DNA of 64,000 nt from Nostoc sp. JL33 (GCF_017114985.1 NZ_JABXKP010000074.1:1-64000), one strand, 5' to 3'. Counted from the first letter of the stretch, positions 1 to 8,947 are shown. Program-made: numbers and translations. The notes: generated by a model not told the origin, from the sequence alone.

Positions 1-202
1 AATCAAGGTTAAAAACCATATCTTTCGTAAGGGCACAGCATTGCTGTGCCCCTACAGCATGATCTATTTACGTAGTTTACCGCCGTAGGCATCGCAGGAT
101 AATTAAGAAAAGCCTGAAAACTTCCTCAATAGAATTTATTGCAGATCACGATGCATTTGTAAAGTGCGTAAGTCCTAATTATTTACCATCCCTGGAGTTA
201 GC

Positions 203-295
203 ATGTTAAATAGACAAATAGCGTATCTTGGGAATCTCTCTCCACATCATCTAAAAAGACTACTCAAAGAAGTTCAACTTAAATCCGAACCCTAA
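203..295 (+). CDS. possible 30-residue peptide
   Basis: A short ATG-to-TAA frame starts MLNRQIAYLGNLSPHHL and is preceded by GGAGTT six bases before the ATG. The product is basic, with no membrane segment. I do not recognise it. It sits in a repeat-rich, otherwise gene-free region, so it may be a chance frame or the remnant of a longer gene. The only support is the plausible ribosome site and codon usage. Confidence 0.2.
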   Translation: MLNRQIAYLGNLSPHHLKRLLKEVQLKSEP

Positions 296-523
296 CTATT
301 GCTTATATAAATACAGTATTATTTATGTCTATGTGTACATAGTGTCAGCTAAATTTGACGATTTCTCTATAAAGGTATTAATTCTTAAGGATGAATTTGG
401 TAAATATCTATTATTCTCTGTCCAAAAAGCATTAATTAATTGCTATAAATATTATTATGAGAAAGCTTTGAGCACAGAAATGAAATTTATGTCACTTAAT
501 TGACTTTGTTGATTAGAAGCCTA

Positions 524-692
524 AGAGGTTATTTGAAAAGTATTATTGCTAACATCATCTAAGCCTCCCAAACCTAACACACTGAGACCCCCTTGCCTTG
601 TACGAATGGGGGTTTAAAAGCCTCTCGACCTTTCTCTTAGACGAATGGAAGCGGGGTTCTTAGTATACTTTGCGACTTTTCTAACATCCTCT
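524..692. mobile_element. MITE with 18-bp imperfect terminal inverted repeats (copy A)
   Basis: The left end AGAGGTTATTTGAAAAGT and the right end (reverse complement AGAGGATGTTAGAAAAGT) are inverted repeats matching at 15 of 18 positions. Counting the ends from GAGG, both flanks read TAA, consistent with a 3-bp target duplication. The interior has no reading frame but contains a small hairpin around a run of C and a run of G. Related copies lie at 7496-7661 and 39798-40017. TNA duplications are typical of some IS5-group elements, so a non-autonomous derivative of such an IS is likely. Confidence 0.55.
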
Positions 693-779
693 AAACGCAG
701 TTATATGCCAGTTTTTTCTGTGAGAGCAGTTTATAGGCAATAGTTACTATCGACTAAGTAGGCGAGAATAAATCAAAGT

Positions 780-935
780 AAGTTAAGTAATGTAAAAAAT
801 CTTGAGATTACTTCGTAGTGTTCGCGTAGCGTCTCGTAGAGAGGGCTTCAGCCCTGATTTTAGGACTAAAGTCCTGTTTACGATACGCTACGCGTAGCAA
901 GATCCCCAAAGGGGTACACTACAAACCTTTAATTA
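780..935. repeat. cluster of dispersed cyanobacterial short repeats
   Basis: This stretch packs several repeat motifs together: GCGTAGCGTCTCGTAGAGA, then the palindromic GGGCTTCAGCCC and AGGACTAAAGTCCT, then an inverted GCTACGCGTAGC motif. The first motif recurs near 10650, 38811, 39045 and, in altered form, 39850. No gene is seen in 296-1075 apart from this cluster and the MITE at 524-692. Confidence 0.6.
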
Positions 936-1075
936 TTTACACCGCTCTACTTAGTCTCCCGCACAAGTAAGTAATTGCAATGCGTTAGAGCTTATTGATG
1001 AAATCTTCTATAAGTTTTACTAATTGTGGCTAAGAGTAGCTATAAGAATTTAACTTTAAATAGTGATAAGATCAT

Positions 1076-2542
1076 ATGGTTGAGCCTCAACAAGATCACA
1101 TTTCAGTAGAAGCTAGTTCTCTTCCCCCTGTCCCCATTCAAGAAATCTCAGAGGATAGGGCATTAACAGAGACGGTACTTTTCCCAACGCCAAAACTGTT
1201 TCTAAAAATTTCTAAGTTAGAAATTCGCCAAAGTCTCAGGGCGTTAACTTATGAGAGTGTCTTTGCTGCGCTTTTTTATAGTATTATCGGTGGCGCATTG
1301 CTCAGTAATTTCTTGCTAGAGTTAGGTGCTGGCCCAGTAGAAATTGGTCTGCTTGCCGCTATTCCTCAGATAGTGAATCTGCTTCAACCACTGGGAGCGT
1401 ATTTGGTAAACCGAAGTACGAGCTTCCGGTGGTATTTCATGTGTATTTTCACCCCATCGCGGCTGCTATGGTTGATTCTTCTGCCAGCGATTTGGTTGGT
1501 TAATTCATCTGATATCACTGGGCACCAAGTAGTACAGTTGACATTGGCAATTCTCTTAGTAGCTAATATCATCGAAGCTTTTGGTCGTGCGCCTTGGCTT
1601 GGGTGGTCAGCTGTGTTAGTACCTCAACAGTTGCGGGGGCGATATTTCGGCTTTCGCAATAGTATTCTCGGCTTAACTAACCTTGTTACTGTGCCCCTGC
1701 TAGGTTTAGCGGTATCAGCTTGGCCTGGTGGAACACTTCAAGGTTATGGTGCAGTCTTGGTTATAGGGATCATACTAGGGATAATCAGTATCGCCTCTCA
1801 GTTCTGGATGGCTGATGTAAACCCACAGCTTTTAAAAGTTGCAGATTCAGACACATCGCAGCCGCAGCCTCAGGGAATAGATTTTAGCTTGTTTAAAGAT
1901 GCTAATTTTTTGAAGTTTGTGCTTTACCTGAGCATCTGGTGCTTTGCTGTTAACATCAGCGCTCCTTTCTTTAACCTCTATATGCTGGATAACCTGGATA
2001 TAGATATTAGTGTGGTAACGATTTATCACGCCTTAGGAACTGGTGCGAATATGTTAATGCTGCTTTTGTGGGGCAAGCTGGCCGACCGGATTGGAAACCG
2101 TCCGCTACTACTATTAGTGGGAGTGTTAGTGGCGGTAACACCTCTACTGTGGCTGGCAGTTGGAAGCGATCAAATTTCTTTTTGGATCTGGTTACCCCTA
2201 TTGCACGTACTAGCTGGCGGGACGTGGGCGGCAATTGATTTGTGTACTAACAATTTGATGATGGGAATAGCACCATTGCGTTATCAGTCGAATTATTTTG
2301 CGATCGCAGGTGCAGTTGCTGGTATAACTGGAGCAATGGGTATCAGTCTTGGTAGCTTTCTAGCAACTCTGCCTGGTGTTGCGGGTTTGCTAGGGCTGTT
2401 TGTTCTCTCAGGCTTATTACGAATGGCTGCACTTGTGTTTTTGGCTTTTGTTCAAGAGCCACGCTCAGTACCAGTGAGTCAGTTAATGCGAGTCCTGTTT
2501 CCCATCAGGCAGTCACCTAATTTGATTGAAGTAGAGGAATAA
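1076..2542 (+). CDS. MFS transporter
   Basis: A 488-residue integral membrane protein of the major facilitator superfamily. An approximately 55-residue hydrophilic N-terminus is followed by about 12 hydrophobic segments. The short loop LWGKLADRIGNRP (about residue 335) matches the conserved MFS cytoplasmic loop motif between two transmembrane helices. A central hydrophilic linker at about residues 250-270 divides the two six-helix halves. The substrate cannot be told from the sequence. It stands alone: the upstream DNA is repeat-rich and the next gene faces the other way. The ATG at 1076 has no obvious Shine-Dalgarno sequence, which is common in cyanobacteria. Confidence 0.88.
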   Translation: MVEPQQDHISVEASSLPPVPIQEISEDRALTETVLFPTPKLFLKISKLEIRQSLRALTYESVFAALFYSIIGGALLSNFLLELGAGPVEIGLLAAIPQIVNLLQPLGAYLVNRSTSFRWYFMCIFTPSRLLWLILLPAIWLVNSSDITGHQVVQLTLAILLVANIIEAFGRAPWLGWSAVLVPQQLRGRYFGFRNSILGLTNLVTVPLLGLAVSAWPGGTLQGYGAVLVIGIILGIISIASQFWMADVNPQLLKVADSDTSQPQPQGIDFSLFKDANFLKFVLYLSIWCFAVNISAPFFNLYMLDNLDIDISVVTIYHALGTGANMLMLLLWGKLADRIGNRPLLLLVGVLVAVTPLLWLAVGSDQISFWIWLPLLHVLAGGTWAAIDLCTNNLMMGIAPLRYQSNYFAIAGAVAGITGAMGISLGSFLATLPGVAGLLGLFVLSGLLRMAALVFLAFVQEPRSVPVSQLMRVLFPIRQSPNLIEVEE

Positions 2543-2645
2543 GTTTTTAACTAACTATTAATAGGGGCAGGGGTTGCCTTTCTTTACCTGCCTTTACCTG
2601 CCTCTAATATAGGACAATACCCTTGGGTTAAGCCTCAAATCCTTT

Positions 2646-2674
2646 GTAGAGACGTTGCAATGCAACGTCTCTAC
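2646..2674. repeat. GTAGAGACGTTGCA palindrome
   Basis: Two 14-bp perfect inverted arms (GTAGAGACGTTGCA) are separated by a single base. The same kind of hairpin, with a slightly different arm, lies inside the insertion at 63451-63541. It is a dispersed palindromic repeat common in Nostoc-type intergenic DNA and could fold as a transcript hairpin downstream of the MFS gene. Confidence 0.7.
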
Positions 2675-2684
2675 CATACCTAAA

Positions 2685-2777
2685 TAGGACTTACGCAAAA
2701 ACCCTCTCAAACTCTCATTCCTCCGTGACCTCTGCGCCCTCTGTGGTTCGTTTTCCGTTACCCGTGCGTAAGTCCTA
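2685..2777. mobile_element. 93-bp MITE with TAGGACTTACGCA ends
   Basis: Perfect 13-bp inverted repeats TAGGACTTACGCA / TGCGTAAGTCCTA bound a 93-bp non-coding element. A solitary TGCGTAAGTCCTA end also occurs at 165-177, suggesting a second, decayed copy near the window start. The element lies between the MFS gene and the convergent ATP-grasp gene. Confidence 0.65.
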
Positions 2778-2844
2778 CTAAAATCAATACCAAAAATCTT
2801 TAACCCAAGCGTTTTGTAAACTACTAAGGTAACAGTGGTGCTAT

Positions 2845-4119
2845 TTAAGGGAGCCATTGTAATCCCTTATTCTGTAATTTACGCTCGATATGCTGCATTT
2901 CCTGGATAGTTTCTCCAGTAACGATCGCATAAATATCTGTGTTGATTTTTCCGTATTTGATTTTCTCTAAAGCCGACAGAATGATTAAATTCTTGCGATC
3001 TAGTTCTGGTTTTAAGGCGACTAAAATTGAATCCAGCGTACCTTCCATGCGGTAGTCACTGGAATATTTAGCTACTCCCTTTCCAAGGGAGAGTAGGGTA
3101 TTACGCTGCAAGCACAACGGAGTCGAGCCATTGACTCGGAAGTTGGCATCGATCGCATAAAATTGTCCGTCTTTATCTTCCAGCACATCAAAACCAATCA
3201 CGCCGAAATAACCCTGTTTGTGAGCATACTGACCAAGGTTAGCAATCATCTCAAAGAACTTGCTCATGTCAGTGTTGCGGTAGTCAATCAGTCCCCCCAA
3301 ATAGTTGCCTTCTGGAGTAACGAGTTGGCCGGTAGTGCCGATGAGGGTTATCTCTCCTAATTTGTTGACATAGAACTGTACGCAGTAATTCTGCACTTCA
3401 TTCTTGACGAACTCCGAGACAATAATCGTATCGAGCAACTTAATATTGAGATATTTCCTAATTTCTTCAAGGCAGTAATTCAAATCGCTGGCGCTTTTGA
3501 TGATGTAAGTGCCTTCTCCTGAGAGTCCGTGCGAGGTTTTAATTAAATATGGAAATTGTGGTAATTGAATGTCTTCGAGATTTACTTGGTGCAGATTATA
3601 GCTCTTGTATTTCGGACATTGCACCCCCAATTCGGCTAGGGTTACTTTGCTGAGTAAGCGGTAATGAGTGTCTGGATCAACAGCGTGTTTTTCTCTTTTG
3701 AGGTGATCAAAGGGAAATAAACTAATGAGTTTGTCAAAGCGTTCGCTGTGGCTGAGGTCATCCAGATAAGTCGAGCAATCCATCATTTCAATATTGGAGT
3801 GGCTGAAGCCAAAATGCTCTTGCCAATATTCAAGCAGCGACTTTGGCGGTTGTATAATCACAATTCCAGGAATGCGATCGCCTAATACAGCCAGATTTTT
3901 CCAAGGTTCCTTCTGACAAATCTTGTCGAAGGAGGTTTTGGTGGCTTCACTACTACCATCTTGAATAAAATATTTTTTCCGGTTAGGGTAAGCAGCCCAA
4001 CTGGCAGTTGCAGGGTAATTTAAAATAAACCCATAACCAGAAGATGCATCTGTGATATCTTCAGCAAACAGATCAGAAAGAGTACTCCCTTGAAAATAAT
4101 GAAAGTCGTATTTTGACAT
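2845..4119 (-). CDS. ATP-grasp family ligase of unknown substrate
   Basis: A 424-residue soluble protein. The segment from about residue 180 to 330 has the ATP-grasp pattern: FPYLIKTSHGLSGEGTYII (lysine plus glycine-rich nucleotide loop), then IIVSEFVKNEVQNYCVQFYV, then GVIGFDVLEDKDGQFYAIDANFRVNGST, whose acidic residue and DAN..N would bind metal-ATP. Family members form amide or ester bonds by way of an acyl-phosphate. The N-terminal 150 residues are not recognisable. A strong GGAGGAG lies four bases before the ATG. No pathway genes adjoin it, so the substrate is open. It could belong to a peptide or natural-product pathway, but nothing nearby supports that. Confidence 0.75.
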   Translation of the reverse strand: MSKYDFHYFQGSTLSDLFAEDITDASSGYGFILNYPATASWAAYPNRKKYFIQDGSSEATKTSFDKICQKEPWKNLAVLGDRIPGIVIIQPPKSLLEYWQEHFGFSHSNIEMMDCSTYLDDLSHSERFDKLISLFPFDHLKREKHAVDPDTHYRLLSKVTLAELGVQCPKYKSYNLHQVNLEDIQLPQFPYLIKTSHGLSGEGTYIIKSASDLNYCLEEIRKYLNIKLLDTIIVSEFVKNEVQNYCVQFYVNKLGEITLIGTTGQLVTPEGNYLGGLIDYRNTDMSKFFEMIANLGQYAHKQGYFGVIGFDVLEDKDGQFYAIDANFRVNGSTPLCLQRNTLLSLGKGVAKYSSDYRMEGTLDSILVALKPELDRKNLIILSALEKIKYGKINTDIYAIVTGETIQEMQHIERKLQNKGLQWLP

Positions 4120-4122
4120 CTA

Positions 4123-4129
4123 CTCCTCC
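4123..4129 (-). promoter_or_regulatory. strong ribosome-binding site of the ATP-grasp gene
   Basis: On the minus strand GGAGGAG ends three bases before the start codon at 4119. It is one of the clearest Shine-Dalgarno sequences in the window and fixes that start. Confidence 0.7.
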
Positions 4130-4263
4130 GAGAAACCGCATCCACAAAGGAATGCGGTTGTTTATATTAAACAAGTTTTCTGAATTTCCAAGTAATATGA
4201 TGTCCGGGCAATTAAGCATAATAAATACCCGGAACCCCAAAGAGCCAAAGCTACGCTTTAGCT

Positions 4264-4287
4264 CCCCTCCCCGCCTGCGGGGAGGGG
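4264..4287. repeat. GC-rich perfect hairpin
   Basis: CCCCTCCCCGC and its exact complement are separated by two bases, and a G/T-rich run (ending TTCTTTT) follows. It is a widespread cyanobacterial intergenic repeat type. It lies in the 326-bp gap between the asparaginase stop and the ATP-grasp start and could end transcription. The rest of that gap shows no gene. Confidence 0.5.
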
Positions 4288-4445
4288 TTGGGGGTGGGGT
4301 TCTTTTATTATGAGTAATTTGGCGGACATGACATAACACTAACTTGGAAAAACAAAGCTATATATTCAAACTTGAAAACTCAGATGTAATTTAGCTTCAT
4401 TAATCACGCATTACCTTAGCGTAGCCCATTACGAATTGGTATGAG

Positions 4446-5318
4446 TTATTTCTTGGTAAAGACAGCTACCTTGTCTTGTCCTTCGGTCATATAAGCGCAA
4501 GCCATGTGTGATGAATTATACGCCCAGCCAACGCGTCCTTGACGGTCTATGAGGATGCACCCGGCTTCACCTTTCACCTTAGAAGCTAAAGTGTCAATTG
4601 CCATCTGTGCTGCTTCATCTGGGTGTCTGTCTTCACTTAAGAAATCGATCGCAGTTTTAGCCAAAACCACGGGGATAATTGACTCGCCATCACCTGTTGT
4701 TGAGCAACCGCCGAATTTATTATCAGCGTACAAGCCACAGCCAACAAGCGCAGTGTCACCAACGCGACCTTGTTGCTGCTTCGTAATGCCGCCAGTTGAA
4801 GTGCCAGCAGCTAAAATGCCGCTAGCGTCCAAAGCTACACAACCTACTGTGTTGGGGCGATCAATAACTTTTTGATCCTCCTTCCACTCCTGCCACTGTT
4901 CATCAGCTATCAAGTTTTCTTTTTTACACATTTCGGCTCCGCAGTCTACGGCAAAGCGTTCTGCGCCTCGCGCTACTAGCAGCCTGGGTTTTTCATCCAT
5001 AATCTTCCGTGCCACTGAGATTGGATGACGGATGCCCTGAACTGCTGCAACTGCTCCCCAACATAATGAGCCTTCCATGATCGCCGCGTCTAACTCCACC
5101 TCTCCATCGCTGTTGAGAGTTGCACCAAGACCAGCATTAAATGTCTGGTCAGTTTCCAGAACTCGAATAGCTGCTTCAACAGCTTCTGCGGCTGTACCTC
5201 CACTGATTAGCACTGCCCAACCAGCTTCTGCTGCTGCTGTACAGCCTGCATTGTTGGCTGCAACTTTGTCGTCTGTGATCGTTTTTGCTCCACCGTGAAC
5301 AATAATGGTTGGTGTCAT
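4446..5318 (-). CDS. isoaspartyl peptidase / plant-type L-asparaginase
   Basis: A 290-residue Ntn-hydrolase that matures by self-cleavage. The predicted catalytic threonine is at TVGCVALD (about residue 157), followed by the substrate loop AGTSTGGITKQQQGRVGDTALVGCGLYAD and STTGDGE, all typical of the family. The N-terminus (IIVHGGAKTI) is also diagnostic. It removes isoaspartyl residues from dipeptides and can hydrolyse asparagine; in cyanobacteria the family degrades the beta-Asp-Arg dipeptide from cyanophycin. That role is an inference here. It follows hflX with a 14-bp gap on the same strand, so co-transcription is likely. Confidence 0.93.
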   Translation of the reverse strand: MTPTIIVHGGAKTITDDKVAANNAGCTAAAEAGWAVLISGGTAAEAVEAAIRVLETDQTFNAGLGATLNSDGEVELDAAIMEGSLCWGAVAAVQGIRHPISVARKIMDEKPRLLVARGAERFAVDCGAEMCKKENLIADEQWQEWKEDQKVIDRPNTVGCVALDASGILAAGTSTGGITKQQQGRVGDTALVGCGLYADNKFGGCSTTGDGESIIPVVLAKTAIDFLSEDRHPDEAAQMAIDTLASKVKGEAGCILIDRQGRVGWAYNSSHMACAYMTEGQDKVAVFTKK

Positions 5319-5332
5319 ATAATTTATTCTTG

Positions 5333-7021
5333 TTAGTATGAATTTTGTGGGACTGCGATCGCCTTAACTCTTTCGTCAATTAGTTGCAGCGATCGCATTT
5401 TTAAAGTCTCTAAACCCAAGCGCTGGCTTGCTGATATAAACACAGCTTCGGGATACTCTTGTTGAACTCTAGCCAGGGTTTCGCTATCTACTTGGTCAAC
5501 CTTGTTAAAAGCAATCAAACTTTTTTCTGGAATCTCAGGCATTTCTTCGAGTATTTCCAGCACACTTGCAATATGGCTTTCCCAAGCTGGATGGGACAAA
5601 TCCACAATATGAATCATGGCCGAAGCCTCAACTACTTCCTCCAATGTGGCGCGAAATGCATCCATCAGTGGTGGTGGGAGTTCGTGAATAAACCCTACAG
5701 TATCTGTGAGCAAAATCGACCTGCGTTGTTGTGTTTCTGGTTCTGTAATTACCACCTTGCGGGTTGTTGGGTCGAGGGTAGCAAATAGTTGGTCTGCGGT
5801 GTAAACTTCTGCATTAGTTAACACATTTAACAAGGTAGATTTTCCAGCATTGGTATAGCCAACTAATGCCAGAACCGGAATTTCTTGCTGTTGTCGTTGT
5901 TGTCTAATGCGGGCGCGATGTGCTTGTAATTGGTTTACTTCTTCCTGTAGTTGACCAATTCGCCGTTGAATTATTCGCCGTTCCGTCTCTAGTTTTGTTT
6001 CACCAGGGCCTCGCGTACCAATCCCCGCACCTAATCGAGACATTTCCTGACCGCGACCGCGCAGCCGAGGTAACATATATTCGAGTTGCGCCAGTTCTAC
6101 TTGTAATTTACCTTCTTGAGTGCGAGCGCGTTGAGCGAAAATATCTAGAATTACTTCCGTGCGGTCTACAACTCGGATGCCAATTTCCTGTTCTAAGTTG
6201 CGGGCTTGAGATGCTGAAATATCTCGGTCAAAAACGATTAGATTAGCTCTTAGTTTTTGAGCCAAAAGGGTGATTTCTTCAATTTTTCCCTTACCAACTA
6301 CTGTTTGGGGATGGATGCGCTCGCGCTTTTGCCGCATTATATCCAGTACAATACCCTTAGCGCTTTCCACCAAACGTACTAGTTCTGCCAGCCCATCTTC
6401 AAACCGTTGCACAGATACATCTTCTGTCTGCACTCCCACCAGCAGCACCCTATCTTGGTCAGAGACAATTTCTTGAGATAGGAATATCCCATCCCCAGCA
6501 TCAGCAATTTCTCTCTCCCATTCGTGAACTAGATCATCAAATTCTTGTTCGGTTAAGTCATCCAAACTTAGAGGAGGTGAAATAACCCAAGGACTCTCTG
6601 GATCGGGGAAAAGGTAAGTTAGAAAAGCTTCTTTTACTTCGCTATCAGTTGCGGTTAATATTACAAGAGCATCTAAGCGCTGACGCATCATTGCAATTAA
6701 CGATGCTTCATCAGGTGGTTGTGATTTCAATTGAGTAGCAACACAACGGATTCCGCTCAAGCGTTCGGCACTGCGGCGAGGTAATTCTTCAGGCGGAATT
6801 TGAGTTTGATTTGGTGTTCCTACAGCAATTCGGATAACTTGCCCACGCCGATTGATATAACAACAAATTGGGTGATGAATTTCTTTAGTAATTGCAGCTA
6901 AGGCTTGGGCAAATTCCGGCGTAATTAATCTATCTGCTGGTTGATTTTCCTCGTAAAGCCGTTGTAATTGTTTTATTTGGCTAGCTTTTATCCCTTGAGT
7001 ATTGCCATAAATTTTTTGCAT
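5333..7021 (-). CDS. hflX: GTPase HflX
   Basis: A 562-residue ribosome-associated GTPase. A cyanobacterial N-terminal extension (about residues 1-190) precedes the HflX domain (GIVLDIMRQKRERIHPQTVVGKGKIEE) and a glycine-rich segment (LRGRGQEMSRLGAGIGTRGPGETKLE). The G domain follows: G1 GYTNAGKS (about residue 386), G3 DTVGF and G4 NKVD. In other bacteria HflX binds and splits stalled or stressed 70S ribosomes. It is longer than the 426-residue E. coli protein, as is usual in cyanobacteria. It heads a likely two-gene unit with the asparaginase gene. Confidence 0.95.
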   Translation of the reverse strand: MQKIYGNTQGIKASQIKQLQRLYEENQPADRLITPEFAQALAAITKEIHHPICCYINRRGQVIRIAVGTPNQTQIPPEELPRRSAERLSGIRCVATQLKSQPPDEASLIAMMRQRLDALVILTATDSEVKEAFLTYLFPDPESPWVISPPLSLDDLTEQEFDDLVHEWEREIADAGDGIFLSQEIVSDQDRVLLVGVQTEDVSVQRFEDGLAELVRLVESAKGIVLDIMRQKRERIHPQTVVGKGKIEEITLLAQKLRANLIVFDRDISASQARNLEQEIGIRVVDRTEVILDIFAQRARTQEGKLQVELAQLEYMLPRLRGRGQEMSRLGAGIGTRGPGETKLETERRIIQRRIGQLQEEVNQLQAHRARIRQQRQQQEIPVLALVGYTNAGKSTLLNVLTNAEVYTADQLFATLDPTTRKVVITEPETQQRRSILLTDTVGFIHELPPPLMDAFRATLEEVVEASAMIHIVDLSHPAWESHIASVLEILEEMPEIPEKSLIAFNKVDQVDSETLARVQQEYPEAVFISASQRLGLETLKMRSLQLIDERVKAIAVPQNSY

Positions 7022-7390
7022 AAATTAACAGTTGCTAATTTGCTTTTTAGCTATCTCTCTTATATTCTGCCCTGTTAAATTTTAATTAACTCTATCAAAC
7101 GAAATAAGCAAATTAGTTTATTTTTAATCTTAAAATAACGTTACTAATTCTATATAGAAGTGATCAACCAACATCCATAAAAATGTAAATTTGTAAATAC
7201 CACTTTGGTTTAAATATTAAAACTATTTTTTCTGCCTGCTAGTGCGATCGCACTTTTAAAATATTCAAATAGCGGTTGTAAATAAGTATTTTTTTAAAAT
7301 TACCATTAAGTAGGTGGGAAAATTTATAAGTATGTCAACTTACTTTTTGCTGTGCATCTACCGCGAATATAATAGTGAAAGCTTTTGTCT
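7022..7390. other. AT-rich intergenic region upstream of hflX
   Basis: This 369-bp gap has no supported reading frame. It is very AT-rich and probably holds the hflX promoter, but I could not fix a -10/-35 pair with confidence. Confidence 0.4.
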
Positions 7391-7751
7391 CTACCTATGT
7401 CTCTGTTGATGCCATTGCCAAGCATGAGTGAGGATTTCATAGGGTTTGGGATAGTGCGGACACCAACCTAAAACTTTAATTGCTTTGTCGCTGTTAGAGG
7501 ATGTTTTAAAAGTCCTCTTCTGGGTAACAAAACGTTTTAGATCCCCCTAAATCCCCCGATAAATTGGGGGACTTTGATTCCGGTTCCCCCCTTTTTAAGG
7601 GGGGCTAGGGGGGATCAATAAGTGCCTAAAATCACAGCAAACTACTTTTAAAACATCCTCTCACCAACTAAAATAGATGGGTCAGTAAGTTGGCAATCGC
7701 TATTATCTACAACTTTTCCAGTATCCAGGTTCTCGACACAAAAATTATCAA
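7391..7751 (-). pseudogene. galE-like sugar epimerase C-terminal remnant, split by a MITE
   Basis: On the minus strand the frame reads ...TDPSILVG up to the MITE and, beyond it, SDKAIKVLGWCPHYPKPYE...AWQWHQQRHR-stop, the usual C-terminus of UDP-glucose 4-epimerase-like proteins. Removing 7496-7661 together with one target-site copy gives LVG-DSDKAIKVLGW in one frame. Upstream of TDPSILVG the sequence no longer resembles the family, so there is also an older deletion; only the last approximately 40 residues are credible. Confidence 0.75.
7496..7661. mobile_element. MITE with perfect 18-bp inverted repeats (copy B)
   Basis: AGAGGATGTTTTAAAAGT and its exact complement bound 166 bp. Counting the ends from GAGG, the flanks are TTA and TCA, a diverged TNA 3-bp duplication. 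The interior carries a C-run/G-run palindromic repeat (ATCCCCC / GGGGGAT types) and no reading frame. It interrupts the galE-like remnant described at 7391-7751. Confidence 0.8.
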
Positions 7752-7753
7752 AA

Positions 7754-7951
7754 TTAAAACGCTTTAGACAGTCCTGCTTGTTTTAAAACTGCGTTAGCTG
7801 TATGGCGTGATTTGATATAACTATCTACTACAAAACGACGGTCTGTAATTGGACTATACCAAATTTCATGGTCTCCCTTACCTTGCCTTTCAAAGTAGCA
7901 CCCAGCTTCCACAAGCATCTTTTTTAACTCAGGAGTAAAAGACACACTCAT
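7754..7951 (-). CDS. hicA: HicA-family toxin (mRNA interferase)
   Basis: A 65-residue protein with the HicA double-stranded RNA-binding-like fold pattern: FTPELKKMLVEAGCYFERQGKGDHEIWYSP, with the catalytic histidine in GKGDHEIW, and a tail RHTANAVLKQAGLSKAF. Family members cleave mRNA and are neutralised by HicB. The start directly follows the TAA of the preceding hicB, so the pair is translationally coupled. The order is antitoxin first, the reverse of the E. coli locus. Confidence 0.88.
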   Translation of the reverse strand: MSVSFTPELKKMLVEAGCYFERQGKGDHEIWYSPITDRRFVVDSYIKSRHTANAVLKQAGLSKAF

Positions 7952-8197
7952 TTATGAAGCCACCTCTATCAATTCTTGTCGATGGCTGGTTAATTCAAAG
8001 CTGATAGAACCCACATAATCATAAGGCACAATTTGATTCAGAAAAAGGAGTTCTGGAATAATTTCTCTGAGCTTTTGCGTAAGAGACTCAATCGTAGAAG
8101 CTTCTGTTACCAATCCTGGCACGTTTTCACTAGTTGCTACCCAAACTTCTGCATCTTTATCCCAAAATGCATCAACCTTCAATGTGTTTTGTGTCAT
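7952..8197 (-). CDS. hicB: HicB-like antitoxin (DUF1902)
   Basis: An 81-residue protein of the DUF1902/HicB type: KVDAFWDKDAEVWVATSENVPGLVTEASTIESLTQKLREIIPELL. The partial RNase H-like fold binds the toxin. It lacks a recognisable C-terminal DNA-binding domain, so autoregulation is uncertain. It lies immediately upstream of hicA. Confidence 0.85.
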   Translation of the reverse strand: MTQNTLKVDAFWDKDAEVWVATSENVPGLVTEASTIESLTQKLREIIPELLFLNQIVPYDYVGSISFELTSHRQELIEVAS

Positions 8198-8281
8198 GAT
8201 CGAGCGCTAAACACTAATTTACGATAGTAATTCAAGTTTAAAACAATAAACTGCGATTCAAAGGTGTTCCTCTAGCTTTTG

Positions 8282-8947
8282 TCAAAACATACTCAGTTGA
8301 ACAGGCTCATGCTCATTATAACCATGAAGTATAACCAATCGCCTTGCTTCATAACGATTGCGTAATTCTTCCAAAGCTTGAGGGTTTGCACTGCGAATGT
8401 TTGGATCTCCGATAAAGCACTCGAAGTGTTCTTGATAAAACTTTTTCATAGGTTTGCTTATAAGTTCATGAGGGTTACAATTTCTTGCTGCAAGAACTTC
8501 TATTGCAGGAACAACAACAATACCCGATTGCTGAGAATAGAGAAAAACAAAGGAGGCTGAGGAATGTGATAACATCTTCTCACATTGTTCTTTAAGTCGA
8601 GAAAATTCTTCACTACTAAAAGTCTGACTTGGTTCAATACGCTTCGACTGGGCTAAAAATCCTTTTGCAATTCGATAACCCTCAACTGAAAGCTCCAATG
8701 CAGCTAAGAAGTCAGCACCAAATTCATTTTCTTGGCTTCCTCGTCCTCTATCTGTAAGTGTCTTAACAGTCCATCTCACTCCTGCTGTAGTTTTATCATT
8801 CAGTACATGCTCCATAACACCTAGTAGTCTGTCAGTAATTGCTGGCTCTTGTTCAATTCTTCCATCACGCATAGCTTCCAGAGTTTGTTTTTCTACTTTT
8901 CCAATATTAAAAACAAGATTAGTAATAAGCTTTTTATTAGCGAACAT
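8282..8947 (-). CDS. uncharacterised protein, possible PD-(D/E)XK nuclease fold
   Basis: A 221-residue soluble protein I do not recognise by name. Around residues 65-105 the sequence GRGSQENEFGADFLAALEL...YRIAKGFLAQSKRIE resembles a PD-(D/E)XK active site: glutamate, then GAD after a short gap, then a beta strand ending QSK as the (D/E)XK variant. The C-terminal half (FVFLYSQQSGIVVVPA...) is alpha/beta and of unknown role. It lies 84 bp upstream of hicB on the same strand, so the three genes may form a small accessory or defence unit. The fold assignment is a motif-based inference. Confidence 0.45.
   Translation of the reverse strand: MFANKKLITNLVFNIGKVEKQTLEAMRDGRIEQEPAITDRLLGVMEHVLNDKTTAGVRWTVKTLTDRGRGSQENEFGADFLAALELSVEGYRIAKGFLAQSKRIEPSQTFSSEEFSRLKEQCEKMLSHSSASFVFLYSQQSGIVVVPAIEVLAARNCNPHELISKPMKKFYQEHFECFIGDPNIRSANPQALEELRNRYEARRLVILHGYNEHEPVQLSMF

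Noticed and set aside
2594-2857. Minus-strand reading frame of about 87 codons
   Set aside because: It consists of the GTAGAGACG palindrome and the TAGGACTTACGCA MITE, not of protein-like sequence.
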